Shown here: piece by piece, positions 36,629 through 44,998 of the stretch
Numbering within the stretch: position 1 is the first letter of the stretch
Layout of the letters: every line of letters starts with the position of its first letter
DNA from: G963678255 sp963678255
GTDB lineage: Bacteria > Cloacimonadota > Cloacimonadia > Cloacimonadales > WRIO01
Assembly: GCA_963678255.2 (NCBI GenBank)
Contig: CAXXTW010000001.1
Location: forward strand, 744,001-808,000
DNA length: 64,000 nt
Direction: 5' to 3'
The notes under the pieces: generated by a model
Seen by the model: only the letters and a program-made list of their open reading frames with translations
Told to the model about the DNA's origin: nothing
Database searches by the model: none
Translations under genes and position numbers: made by a program

Positions 36629-37709
36629 GTTTTACTTCACCATCTTTATAATAATCATTACTATGAAAAATTGGTAATATATTATTTAAATCAATTTTAA
36701 TATCAGCGATAGCAAATGATAATCCTATTCCAAAAGCAGATAAAAGCATATTAAAATTATCTTTAATGGAATTAACTTCATTTAGGTATGATAGGGTTAA
36801 TGGAATTGAAGTGCTACTAGTATTTCCATACTTATGCATTGATATTGGAATTTTACTATTTTTTGTTTTAATCTTTTTTGCAATTTGCTTTAAAATATAT
36901 TGATTTGCTTGATGTAAAATAAAAAAATCATAGTCTGATTCATCTTTATTTTTTGCTATCATGTACTCTTTAATATATTGAGGAACTTCCATTATTGTAA
37001 AAGCAAATACATCTTGACCGTGCATATATGTATCATAATCTGATCTAACATTTCCATCGTTCCACATAACCCGTTCATAAGAAGATCCAATATTTCTGTA
37101 AGCTCCTGCTGGAATTATAATCTTTTTAAATCTATCGCCAAAAGACTTAAACATAAAATCCATAGGCTCAACATTGCTTTCTTTTTCTAAAAAAGTAGCC
37201 GTTCCGCAATCACCAAATATCATAGATAATGAACGATCTAAAGAGGATATTCTTTTTGAAGGTGTTTCAGCTACAAGCAATAATGCTCTATCGATACTAC
37301 TTGAGGTCATCAAAGATGTTATAGTGAACAGTCCATTGATATACCCAGAACATCCTAAATTTATATCAAAACAAATACAATTATCAGATAAATCTAAGCG
37401 ATGTTGAAGTACAAAAGCTGTCGCAGGCATTCTATAATCAGGAGTTTGAGTTACTAATATTAATGCTCCAATTGATTTAGGGTCAATTTTTTTCGTATCA
37501 ATAATTCTTTTAGCAGCTATATAAGCTAAATCTGAAGCTGTTTGTTCATGTAAAGCTTGAAATATAGACTCTACCCCGGTTTTATCAATTATTTTATCAA
37601 CAGCTTCTTTCCCAAAATCTGAATATCGATCAACTGATTTTACTATGTTTTCTGGTAATACACAAGATATTGCCTTTATTGAAATATTTTGTATTTTTCC
37701 ATTTACCAT
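36621..37709 (-). CDS. 3-oxoacyl-ACP synthase III family protein (FabH-like)
   Basis: 362 aa. The thiolase-fold catalytic triad is visible: Cys in DINLGCSGYING (~118), His in FFILHQANQYILKQ (~262) and Asn in HKYGNTSSTSIPL (~291). Family enzymes join an acyl-CoA to malonyl-ACP, or transfer acyl groups to other acceptors. With the ACP and SDR it could build a short 3-hydroxyacyl or branched acyl group for an N- or O-acylated sugar in the repeat unit. A GGAGATATAA site precedes the ATG. Upstream is a decayed gene (37885-38335), so this may be what is left of a larger module. Confidence 0.87.
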   Translation of the reverse strand: MVNGKIQNISIKAISCVLPENIVKSVDRYSDFGKEAVDKIIDKTGVESIFQALHEQTASDLAYIAAKRIIDTKKIDPKSIGALILVTQTPDYRMPATAFVLQHRLDLSDNCICFDINLGCSGYINGLFTITSLMTSSSIDRALLLVAETPSKRISSLDRSLSMIFGDCGTATFLEKESNVEPMDFMFKSFGDRFKKIIIPAGAYRNIGSSYERVMWNDGNVRSDYDTYMHGQDVFAFTIMEVPQYIKEYMIAKNKDESDYDFFILHQANQYILKQIAKKIKTKNSKIPISMHKYGNTSSTSIPLTLSYLNEVNSIKDNFNMLLSAFGIGLSFAIADIKIDLNNILPIFHSNDYYKDGEVKHD

Positions 37710-37884
37710 TTATATCTCCAATTCTTATTCATTATTTATATAATTCAATTCAAAATGATCAGATAAGATTTTGATCTTTTATATGAGCTTATTTTTAGGC
37801 ATAGTAATAGTAAAAGTAATGTAATTATTTTTACTACTGCCCTTAGGTTTAATTATGACTGTAAAATCTTTTTATAAAGTATCT

Positions 37885-38335
37885 CTAAAACCAATATTGA
37901 TTATCTACTAGATTAGAAGAGCTTCCTTTTGAATGACCTGGTGCATCTGTAAGATTTCTATAGTGTCTCATCCATTCAAATCTATGATTTTCAGAAAAGG
38001 TAATATCTGCTTTAGTTACATATGGTAAGAGAGTTAGAATTGATCTAATGTTATCTTTATCAGAATGAAGAATAACAGAAGATATAACATCAAAAAATTT
38101 TGAAAAGTTATTAGATGGGTTTTTTATTGCTTCAGCACATTTCTTACTACACTAAACTTTTGTATCAATCACTTCTTTAAAGTAATTTACACTACTTATA
38201 AGGTCATAATGCTCAAGAGAAATAATAATGTAATCAATAATTATGTTTTTTTAGTTTAGAAATCATCGACTAATATATGATTTTCAAAAGAAACTATAAC
38301 AATATAATGATCAGCTTCAGATATTACATATATAT
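37885..38335 (-). pseudogene. Decayed gene of unknown function between KAS III and the acetyltransferase
   Basis: A frame from about 38250 to a TAG at 37885-37887 reads sensibly (LEHYDLISSVNYFKEVIDTK, then KCAEAIKNPSNNFSKFF, SVILHSDKDNIRSILTLLPYV, ENHRFEWMRHYRNLTDAPG, SSSNLVDNQYWF), with one in-frame TAG at 38152-38154. Another frame upstream (EADHYIVIVSFENHILVDDF) is joined by a frameshift in a run of seven Ts (38246-38252). I do not recognise the family. The composition and codon use resemble the neighbours, so it is probably a recently lost sugar-modification gene. Confidence 0.6.
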
Positions 38336-38373
38336 ATGAAAAAGCAGAATTGATACAAAAGTTTGTATACTCA

Positions 38374-39009
38374 TTATGAAAAATTATTTTTTTTTGCAGG
38401 ATTACCAAAAACTTTTGTGCCTGGCTTAACATTATTGATAACTATACTGCCTAATCCGATATATGCATCATCTCCAATTTTTCTTTCAGGAGCAATTACA
38501 ACATTACATCCTAAAAAAACTCTTTTCCGAATATCAACACCTCGAGTAATACCGCAAAAAGAAGAAATGGTAGAAAAATCTCCAATTTTTGCGTCATGCC
38601 CAACAGAAGATGATAACAAAGTTACAAAATCCCCAATTTTCACATTAACAGTTATTCTTGCTCCTGGATATGCTACAAATCCTTCACCAATTATATTAAA
38701 ACTCCCGATTTGAGATGTAGGATGAATAACGCTTGTAAACTTTGCTTTTTTTATTTTCAATTTCGATACAATATTTTCTTTTATCTTTGGGTCTGCAATA
38801 GCTAGAGCATATACTTCATTTTCTGAAGGGACCCATTCAGATATCTTCCCAATAACAGAATAGTCACATTCATAGTTTGATAACGCTTGTAAATTATCAT
38901 CAATAAACCCTTTAATTATCCATTTTTTTCTTATTAAATTAATATCTTTAATCCATTGAAGAAGTTCTCTACCAAACCCCCCCGCTCCAACTATAATCAA
39001 CTCATTCAT
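38374..39009 (-). CDS. pglD: UDP-4-amino-sugar N-acetyltransferase, PglD/NeuD family
   Basis: 211 aa. The N-terminal Rossmann-like UDP-sugar binding domain has GAGGFGREL and FIDDN. From ~100 a left-handed beta-helix is formed by hexapeptide repeats (IGEGFVAYPGARITVNVKIG ...), with the catalytic His in SVGHDAKIGDF. It transfers acetyl from acetyl-CoA to the 4-amino group of the sugar made by the aminotransferase at 39626. The start overlaps the end of the phosphoglycosyl transferase by 8 bases, as in Pgl-type operons. Gene symbol by analogy only. Confidence 0.85.
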   Translation of the reverse strand: MNELIIVGAGGFGRELLQWIKDINLIRKKWIIKGFIDDNLQALSNYECDYSVIGKISEWVPSENEVYALAIADPKIKENIVSKLKIKKAKFTSVIHPTSQIGSFNIIGEGFVAYPGARITVNVKIGDFVTLLSSSVGHDAKIGDFSTISSFCGITRGVDIRKRVFLGCNVVIAPERKIGDDAYIGLGSIVINNVKPGTKVFGNPAKKNNFS

Positions 39010-39616
39010 TTATTGAGCTCCCTTTAAATTCTTCCATTGTATCGACTGATGTAGATGATATTCCTTCACGATTAATAACTTTTATAACCGTATATATCAA
39101 TATTTTTAAATCGAGAGTAAAGAAAAGATTATCAACGTAATAATTATCTAAAGTAAATTTCAAATCCCATGAGATTGCGTTTCTTCCATTAATTTGAGCA
39201 TATCCAGTTAGACCAGGTTTCACTAAATGTCTTTTTCTTTGTTTTTCGTTATATCGAGATAAATATTTTACTAATAAAGGTCGAGGTCCTATAAAACTCA
39301 TGTCTCCTTTTAAAATATTTATCAACTCTGGTAGCTCATCAAAGGATGTTGAACGTAGAAATTTACCAAAAGATGTTAATCGTTCAGAATCTGGAAGAAA
39401 GTTACCTTCATTATCTTTTTTATCATTCATGGTTCTAAATTTGTAAATTGTGAATATTTTTTCATTTAATCCTGGCCGTTTCTGTGTAAAGAGTACAGGT
39501 GAGCCTAGTTTTATTTTTACAAGAAGAGCAATTATTAATAACAAAGGTGACAATAAAACAATTAATACTAGAGAGAAAACAAAATCAAACCATCTTTTTA
39601 TAAACTTTTTGTACAT
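39002..39616 (-). CDS. pglC: Undecaprenyl-phosphate phosphoglycosyl transferase (PglC-like)
   Basis: 204 aa, the small monotopic form. One N-terminal hydrophobic re-entrant helix (FDFVFSLVLIVLLSPLLLI) with the family Pro, then KRPGLNEKIFTIYKFRTM, the catalytic Asp-Glu pair in STSFDELPELIN, KGDMSFIGPRPLL and KPGLTGYAQINGRN. It transfers a phospho-sugar (probably diNAc-bacillosamine phosphate given its neighbours) to undecaprenyl phosphate at the inner membrane, starting repeat-unit synthesis. It is 9 bases downstream of the aminotransferase. A decayed relative lies at 35045. Confidence 0.9.
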   Translation of the reverse strand: MYKKFIKRWFDFVFSLVLIVLLSPLLLIIALLVKIKLGSPVLFTQKRPGLNEKIFTIYKFRTMNDKKDNEGNFLPDSERLTSFGKFLRSTSFDELPELINILKGDMSFIGPRPLLVKYLSRYNEKQRKRHLVKPGLTGYAQINGRNAISWDLKFTLDNYYVDNLFFTLDLKILIYTVIKVINREGISSTSVDTMEEFKGSSINE

Positions 39617-39625
39617 AGACGTAAC

Positions 39626-40843
39626 CTAAAATAAGTTTTTAATTATTGAGCAAATTCTAAATAGATCATCATCTGTCATTTTTGTATCAGAAGGTAAACA
39701 TAAACCGTAATTAAAAATAGTTTCTGAAACCTCATATCCAATAAAATCATATTTTTCAAAGAAAGGTTGCAAGTGCATTGGTTTCCAGATTGGGCGAGAT
39801 TCAATATTTTCTGCTTCAAGAGCGAGCATGATATCAAGGGGAGTAATTTCTAATTTTGAATTATGAATGTTGAATGTTGAATTATCTTCTGTTTTTACAT
39901 TTTGCATTTTAAATTTTAAATTGTTTTTCTGAATATTCTGGTTATTGGGTGAGTTAACAAGGATACAAGTGAGCCAGTAATTGGGTTCATTCCAATCATT
40001 GACTGGCATGAATTGTATTTCAGGAATATCAGCTAACTCACGCTTGTAGTATTCAAAAATATATTTCTTTTTTGCAATTCTCTCATCCAAAACCATTAAC
40101 TGACCTCTGCCAATAGCAGCCAATACATTAGAAAGACGGTAGTTAAACCCAAGTTCACTATGTTGATAATGTCTTGCTTGGTCTCTGCTTTGAGTTGCCC
40201 AAAATCTAGCTTTTTTTATAGCTTCTTCATCATCTGATACGAGCATACCCCCACCAGAAGTGGTGATAATTTTATTCCCATTAAAACTCATAATAGCAAA
40301 CTTTCCAAAAGATCCGGTAGGATTTCCTTTGTAAAGAGTTCCTAAGCTTTCAGCAGCATCTTCAATGAGGGTGATGTTATATTGTTTGCATAGATCTATT
40401 ATTGGATCCATGTCAGCAGAAAATCCATAGAGATGTACAACTATAACTGCTTTAGGAAGTTTTCCGATATTGTTATATTTTTCAAGTGCCTGTTTCAATG
40501 TCAATGGGCACATATTCCATGTTTTATAATCACTATCGATAAAAACCGGGGTAGCGTTTTGATAAATAATAGGGTTTGCAGAAGCAGAAAAAGTTAAACT
40601 CTGGCAAAAGACAATATCATTTTCGTGAATATCCAGATATTTTAAAGCTAAATGTAGAGCTCCCGTACCAGATGAAAGTGCTGCAGCATGTTTTACATTT
40701 ACTCTTTCTGAAATTTCGTTTTCAAATTCATCTACATTTTTTCCAAGTGGAGCAATCCAATTAGATTCAAAAGTTTCTTTAACAAAATTTTCTTCATATC
40801 CTTGAGAGGACATATGAGGAGAAGCTAAATAAATTTTTTTCAT
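39626..40843 (-). CDS. pglE: PLP-dependent UDP-4-keto-sugar aminotransferase (DegT/DnrJ family, PglE-like)
   Basis: 405 aa. The PLP lysine is in FNGNKIITTSGGGMLV (~190), cofactor contacts include SGTGALHLAL and EDAAESLG, and the C-terminus SRPIWKPMHLQPFF is diagnostic of bacillosamine-type aminotransferases. It would aminate C4 of the 4-keto sugar produced by the dehydratase at 44999. Unusual: between LTCILVNSP and DIMLALEAEN there is an extra ~30-residue K/N-rich insert (residues ~302-335: NNLKFKMQNVKTEDNS, FNIHNSKLEI), encoded by DNA that resembles the dispersed intergenic repeat with TTTTACATTTTGCATTTTAAA. The insert is in frame, so the protein may still fold. Confidence 0.88.
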   Translation of the reverse strand: MKKIYLASPHMSSQGYEENFVKETFESNWIAPLGKNVDEFENEISERVNVKHAAALSSGTGALHLALKYLDIHENDIVFCQSLTFSASANPIIYQNATPVFIDSDYKTWNMCPLTLKQALEKYNNIGKLPKAVIVVHLYGFSADMDPIIDLCKQYNITLIEDAAESLGTLYKGNPTGSFGKFAIMSFNGNKIITTSGGGMLVSDDEEAIKKARFWATQSRDQARHYQHSELGFNYRLSNVLAAIGRGQLMVLDERIAKKKYIFEYYKRELADIPEIQFMPVNDWNEPNYWLTCILVNSPNNQNIQKNNLKFKMQNVKTEDNSTFNIHNSKLEITPLDIMLALEAENIESRPIWKPMHLQPFFEKYDFIGYEVSETIFNYGLCLPSDTKMTDDDLFRICSIIKNLF

Positions 40844-40847
40844 ATTT

Positions 40848-42515
40848 TTACTCTTTTATTTGAATTCCTGCATTATAAACAGGATTGTTCAACCTTGGAT
40901 TTATAATACATTCAAAATTTATTAAATTGTTATCGTATTTATCATAAATTTGCTCATCTATTTGTTGATTAATAAAATAGTTATTAGATGCATCAATATC
41001 AGAATTTAAAACCTGACCCCAGATTGTTGGATATATATAGATATAGTAATTAAATTTTGAAAGAAAATTATTGTGATTAATTACTCCAGAAGATTTTGTA
41101 AACTGAGAAGAAAAAAAAATGTTTGACATATCTGACAGAGAAAAAATATTATATTGTGCATTCAAACTTCCATCAGTTTTCATTATTGATATATAATCTT
41201 TGTAAAACTTACTATTCCTTACATTACAATTTAATCCATGATTAACAAAAGAAATTGAATTTTTGATAAAATAGGAATCTGATACATTGGTTGTAATATT
41301 GTAAGAGTTTAAACCATATTTGTTTTCTGCAACAATGTTTTTTATGAAAGTTAAAATGTTAGAATCATTTGAATTATTTGTTACATTGATTGCTCTGTCA
41401 ATAGAATTTTTTATAAGACAATTAGATATGTTGATTGATCCAGTATTCACAATGATCGAACTGTTTGTATTTGCAAAAATACTATTTGAAATACTGGTTG
41501 AATAATTACTAATGTTTAATCCTGATAAAGAATTTTTTAATAGTATATTAGTTAACTGTAATGATGTTGAATTAATAAAATCAACTTTACTAAAATAGTT
41601 AGTAGAGTCTAATTGACAGTTAGAATTAATAGAATTTATTGAATAATTTGAGTTAAATTTAACATATTTAAAATTTGAAAAAGAATTATATACTCCATTA
41701 TAAAATGATACTTTCTTTAATTGTAAAATTGTAATTAAAGTACCAGGTTCAAAATTTATTGGACTTGTAACGGCTGTATTTTCTAAAAAATTATATTGCT
41801 TCCCTGCTTTAAAGGTCATTGGTGTAGAAATAACTGAAGGCATATTTTCTGAAATAAGGATGGGAATGGGAGAAGGGGTATTTAATGATGAATAATGGGG
41901 AGAGGGTTCTGTTGCCACAGATTCACATTGAAGTACAGAGTGATTTTCATTTTTACTTAATAATTTATTAGAATTGAACTTTTCTTGTAAGGATGTTTTA
42001 AATTTTATATTTAGAATTTTAGATTCCGAAGTCTCATCATGAAGCTGATTTTCTCCTTTTTCCAAATTCACATTATATATATATTTTAGAGACCAGCCTT
42101 CCTTGAGGAAGGCGATATTGTATTTGCCTGAACTGAGCCCTTCAATCTTGAACTTTCCTTCAGCATCGGTTGTTGTATATTTAACTGGCGTTTGGAGTCT
42201 GTGATCGAACTCGGTTTCTTGAGAGATTTGAACCCCAATTTGAGGGTATTCCTGATTGATACGAACGATGGTTGTATCTAAGTAAGCTAAGTTGTATATT
42301 GCTACAGTCATACCGCTAAAATCAATTGGAGTCAAGGATGGGTCTGCTGTATCATTGACAAGTTCTACCTGACCGGAAAGGTTTGCTTGAGTTGAAGGAG
42401 CTGTTGTACAAGAGAGGAGGAGTATAACCAATGTAAATTGTAAAATATAAAATGTAAAATGAAGAAATCTGGGAGTATCTTTAAATTTCTTGCTAAGCAT
42501 AATGAATGTCTTCAT
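40848..42515 (-). CDS. Lipoprotein with carboxypeptidase-regulatory-like domain and parallel beta-helix
   Basis: 555 aa. A long signal sequence ends in a lipobox LLLSC (Cys ~36). Residues ~43-165 form a beta-sandwich of the carboxypeptidase regulatory-like kind (LSGQVELVNDT ... TTTDAEGKFKIEGLSSGKYNIAFLKEGW). After a linker, residues ~230-530 form Ile/Asn/Ser-rich rungs of a parallel beta-helix (NISNCLIKNSIDRAINV). A cell-envelope protein; function unknown. The hydrophobic core of the signal (FLHFTFYILQFTL) is encoded by ATTTTACATTTTATATTTT-like repeat DNA. An AAGGAAAAAA ribosome binding site precedes the ATG. It is 4 bases upstream of the aminotransferase, hence probably co-expressed. Confidence 0.8.
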   Translation of the reverse strand: MKTFIMLSKKFKDTPRFLHFTFYILQFTLVILLLSCTTAPSTQANLSGQVELVNDTADPSLTPIDFSGMTVAIYNLAYLDTTIVRINQEYPQIGVQISQETEFDHRLQTPVKYTTTDAEGKFKIEGLSSGKYNIAFLKEGWSLKYIYNVNLEKGENQLHDETSESKILNIKFKTSLQEKFNSNKLLSKNENHSVLQCESVATEPSPHYSSLNTPSPIPILISENMPSVISTPMTFKAGKQYNFLENTAVTSPINFEPGTLITILQLKKVSFYNGVYNSFSNFKYVKFNSNYSINSINSNCQLDSTNYFSKVDFINSTSLQLTNILLKNSLSGLNISNYSTSISNSIFANTNSSIIVNTGSINISNCLIKNSIDRAINVTNNSNDSNILTFIKNIVAENKYGLNSYNITTNVSDSYFIKNSISFVNHGLNCNVRNSKFYKDYISIMKTDGSLNAQYNIFSLSDMSNIFFSSQFTKSSGVINHNNFLSKFNYYIYIYPTIWGQVLNSDIDASNNYFINQQIDEQIYDKYDNNLINFECIINPRLNNPVYNAGIQIKE

Positions 42516-42623
42516 TTTTTTCCTTTTTTTCCATTTGGTGTTGATTAGAGGATTTAATTATTTTTACCACAGAGGGGCACTGAGATACACAGAAAACTAT
42601 AGTATAAAGTTTGTTTGAATTGA

Positions 42624-42992
42624 TTATAAAATACATCTTTTAAATTCTAACTTGTTGATTGAACCAAAATTTATGATATAACCAATTTTTAAATTTGTAG
42701 CTTTCAGATAATGCATAAGCTGACTCATATGTGACACTTCAATAGCCTTATTTGCTTTTAATTCAAGAATAATCTTATTATCAACGAGAATATCAGTTAT
42801 GTATTTACCCATTATTTCATTTTTATAAAACACATCAAGTTCTTTCTGTTGTTCATAGTTTATCTTTGTCTGTCTGAATTCATAACACATTGCATTTTCA
42901 TATATTTTCTCAAGAAAGCCATGACCTAAAGTTTTATGAACCTCTATCGCTATTCCAATTATTTGTTTAGAAAGTTCTTCTTCATAGATCAT
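42624..42992 (-). CDS. GxxExxY protein (PD-(D/E)XK nuclease-like), copy 2
   Basis: 122 aa. Signature GFLEKIY near residue 24; TDILVDNKIILELKA provides the Asp and E-L-K, followed by QLMHYLKATN. Only moderately similar to copy 1 at 7030, so not a recent duplicate. It is bounded by CACAGAG-type repeat DNA on both sides: a partial unit (ACCACAGAGGGGCACTGAG) at ~42567 after its 3' end and the 1.9-kb array starting ~30 bases before its 5' end. Unrelated to polysaccharide synthesis. Confidence 0.88.
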   Translation of the reverse strand: MIYEEELSKQIIGIAIEVHKTLGHGFLEKIYENAMCYEFRQTKINYEQQKELDVFYKNEIMGKYITDILVDNKIILELKANKAIEVSHMSQLMHYLKATNLKIGYIINFGSINKLEFKRCIL

Positions 42993-43019
42993 ATAATAAC
43001 CCTTACTGATAAGTAATCA

Positions 43020-44940
43020 TTCATATAGTTCCCTACCATAGAGAATCACAGAATAACACAGAGATGATTCTTAAATGTTTGTGCTTCTGTGCGTTTCAGT
43101 GCGATTCAGTGGTTAATAATAAGATATTTTAAAGTATTTTCTACCACAGAGTTTCACAGAATAACACAGAGAGGATTAGTGTATGTACCTCTGTGCGTTT
43201 CAGTGCGATTCAGTGGTTAATAACAAGAAAATTTTTAAAGTATTTTCTACCACAGAGTTTCACAGAATGGCACAGAGAGGATTAGTGTAGTACCTCTGTG
43301 CACATCAGTGCGATTCAGTGGTTAATAACAAGAAATTTTTTAAAGTATTTTCTACCACAGAGTTTCAGAGAATAACACAGAGATGATTCTTAAATGTTTG
43401 TGCTTCTGTGCGTTTCAGTGCGTTTCAGTGGTTAATAATAAGATATTTTAAAGTATTTTCTACCACAGAGAATCACAGAATGGCACAGAGAGGATTAGTG
43501 TATGTACCTCTGTGCACATCAGTGCGATTCAGTGATTAATAACAAGAAATTTTTAAAAGTATTTTCTACCACAAAGATTCACAGAATAACACAGAGATGA
43601 TTCTTAAATGTTTGTGCTTCTGTGCGTTTCAGTGCGATTCAGTGGTTAATAATAAGATATTTTTAAAGTATATTCTACCACAGAGATTCACAGAATGGCA
43701 CAGAGAGGATTAGTGTAGTACCTCTGTGCACATCAGTGCGATTCAGTGGTTAATAACAAGAAATTTTTAAAAGTATTTTCTATCACAGAGAATCACAGAA
43801 TAATACAGAGATGATTCTTAAATGTTTGTGCTTCTGTGCGTTTCAGTGGTTAATAACAAGAAATTTTTTAAAGTATTTTCTACCACAGAGAATCACAGAA
43901 TGGCACAGAGAGGATTAGTGTAGTACCTCTGTGCACATCAGTGCGATTCAGTGGTTAATATTAAGATATTTTTAAAGTATTTTCTACCACAGAGAATCAC
44001 AGAATAATACAGAGATGATTCTTAAATGTTTGTGCTTCTGTGCGTTTCAGTGCGATTCAGTGGTTAATAATAAGATATTTTAAAAGTATTTTCTACCACA
44101 GAGATTCACAGAATGGCACAGAGAGGATTAGTGTAGTACCTCTGTGCACATCAGTGCGATTCAGTGGTTAATATTAAGATATTTTTAAAGTATTTTCTAC
44201 CACAGAGAATCACAGAATAATACAGAGATGATTCTTAAATGTTTGTGCTTCTGTGCGTTTCAGTGCGATTCAGTGATTAATAACAAGAAATTTTTTAAAG
44301 TATTTTCTACCACAGAGATTCACAGAATGGCACAGAGAGGATTAGTGTAGTACCTCTGTGCACATCAGTGCGATTCAGTGGTTAATAACAAGAAATTTTT
44401 AAAAGTATTATCTACCACAGAGATTCACAGAATGGCACAGAGAGGATTAGTGTAGTACCTCTGTGCACATCAGTGCGATTCAGTGGTTAATAACAAGAAA
44501 TTTTTTAAAGTATTTTCTACCACAGAGTTTCACAGAATAACACAGAGATGATTCTTAAATGTTTGTGCTTCTGTGCGTTTCAGTGCGATTCAGTGGTTAA
44601 TAACAAGAAATTTTTTAAAGTATTTTCTACCACAGAGAATCACAGAATGGCACAGAGAGGATTAGTGTAGTACCTCTGTGCACATCAGTGCGATTCAGTG
44701 GTTAATATTAAGATATTTTTAAAGTATTTTCTACCACAGAGAATCACAGAATAATACAGAGATGATTCTTAAATGTTTGTGCTTCTGTGCGTTTCAGTGC
44801 GATTCAGTGGTTAATAACAAGAAATTTTTTAAAGTATTTTCTACCACAGAGTTTCACAGAATAACACAGAGATGATTCTTAAATGTTTGAGCTTCTGTGC
44901 GTTTCAGTGCTGTGTGGTTAATATTTAGAATATCTTAAAC
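43020..44940. repeat. Tandem array of ~18 units of ~105-110 bp, CACAGAG/CTCTGTG family, two alternating subtypes
   Basis: Each unit starts TCTACCACAGAG and ends GATTCAGTGGTTAATAA(C/T)AAGA followed by AAGTATTTTC. Subtype A reads CAGAATAA(C/T)ACAGAGATG with a TTCTTAAATGTTTGTGC middle. Subtype B reads CAGAATGGCACAGAGAGG with an ATTAGTGTAGTACC middle and CACATCAGTG. Subtypes mostly alternate from ~43351 to ~44310 and break the pattern only near the ends (BB at ~44308/44412, AA at the right end). Arms of each unit are mutually complementary over ~30 bases with mismatches. No unique spacers. Confidence 0.9.
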
Positions 44941-44998
44941 AGTTTTTTCCATCACACAAAATCAAATAGAAACTATAAAAATGTAAATTATTCATTAG

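Noticed and set aside
43020..44940. CRISPR array
   Set aside because: The whole 105-110-base unit is conserved, with only two alternating subtypes and no unique spacers. There are no cas genes in the window.
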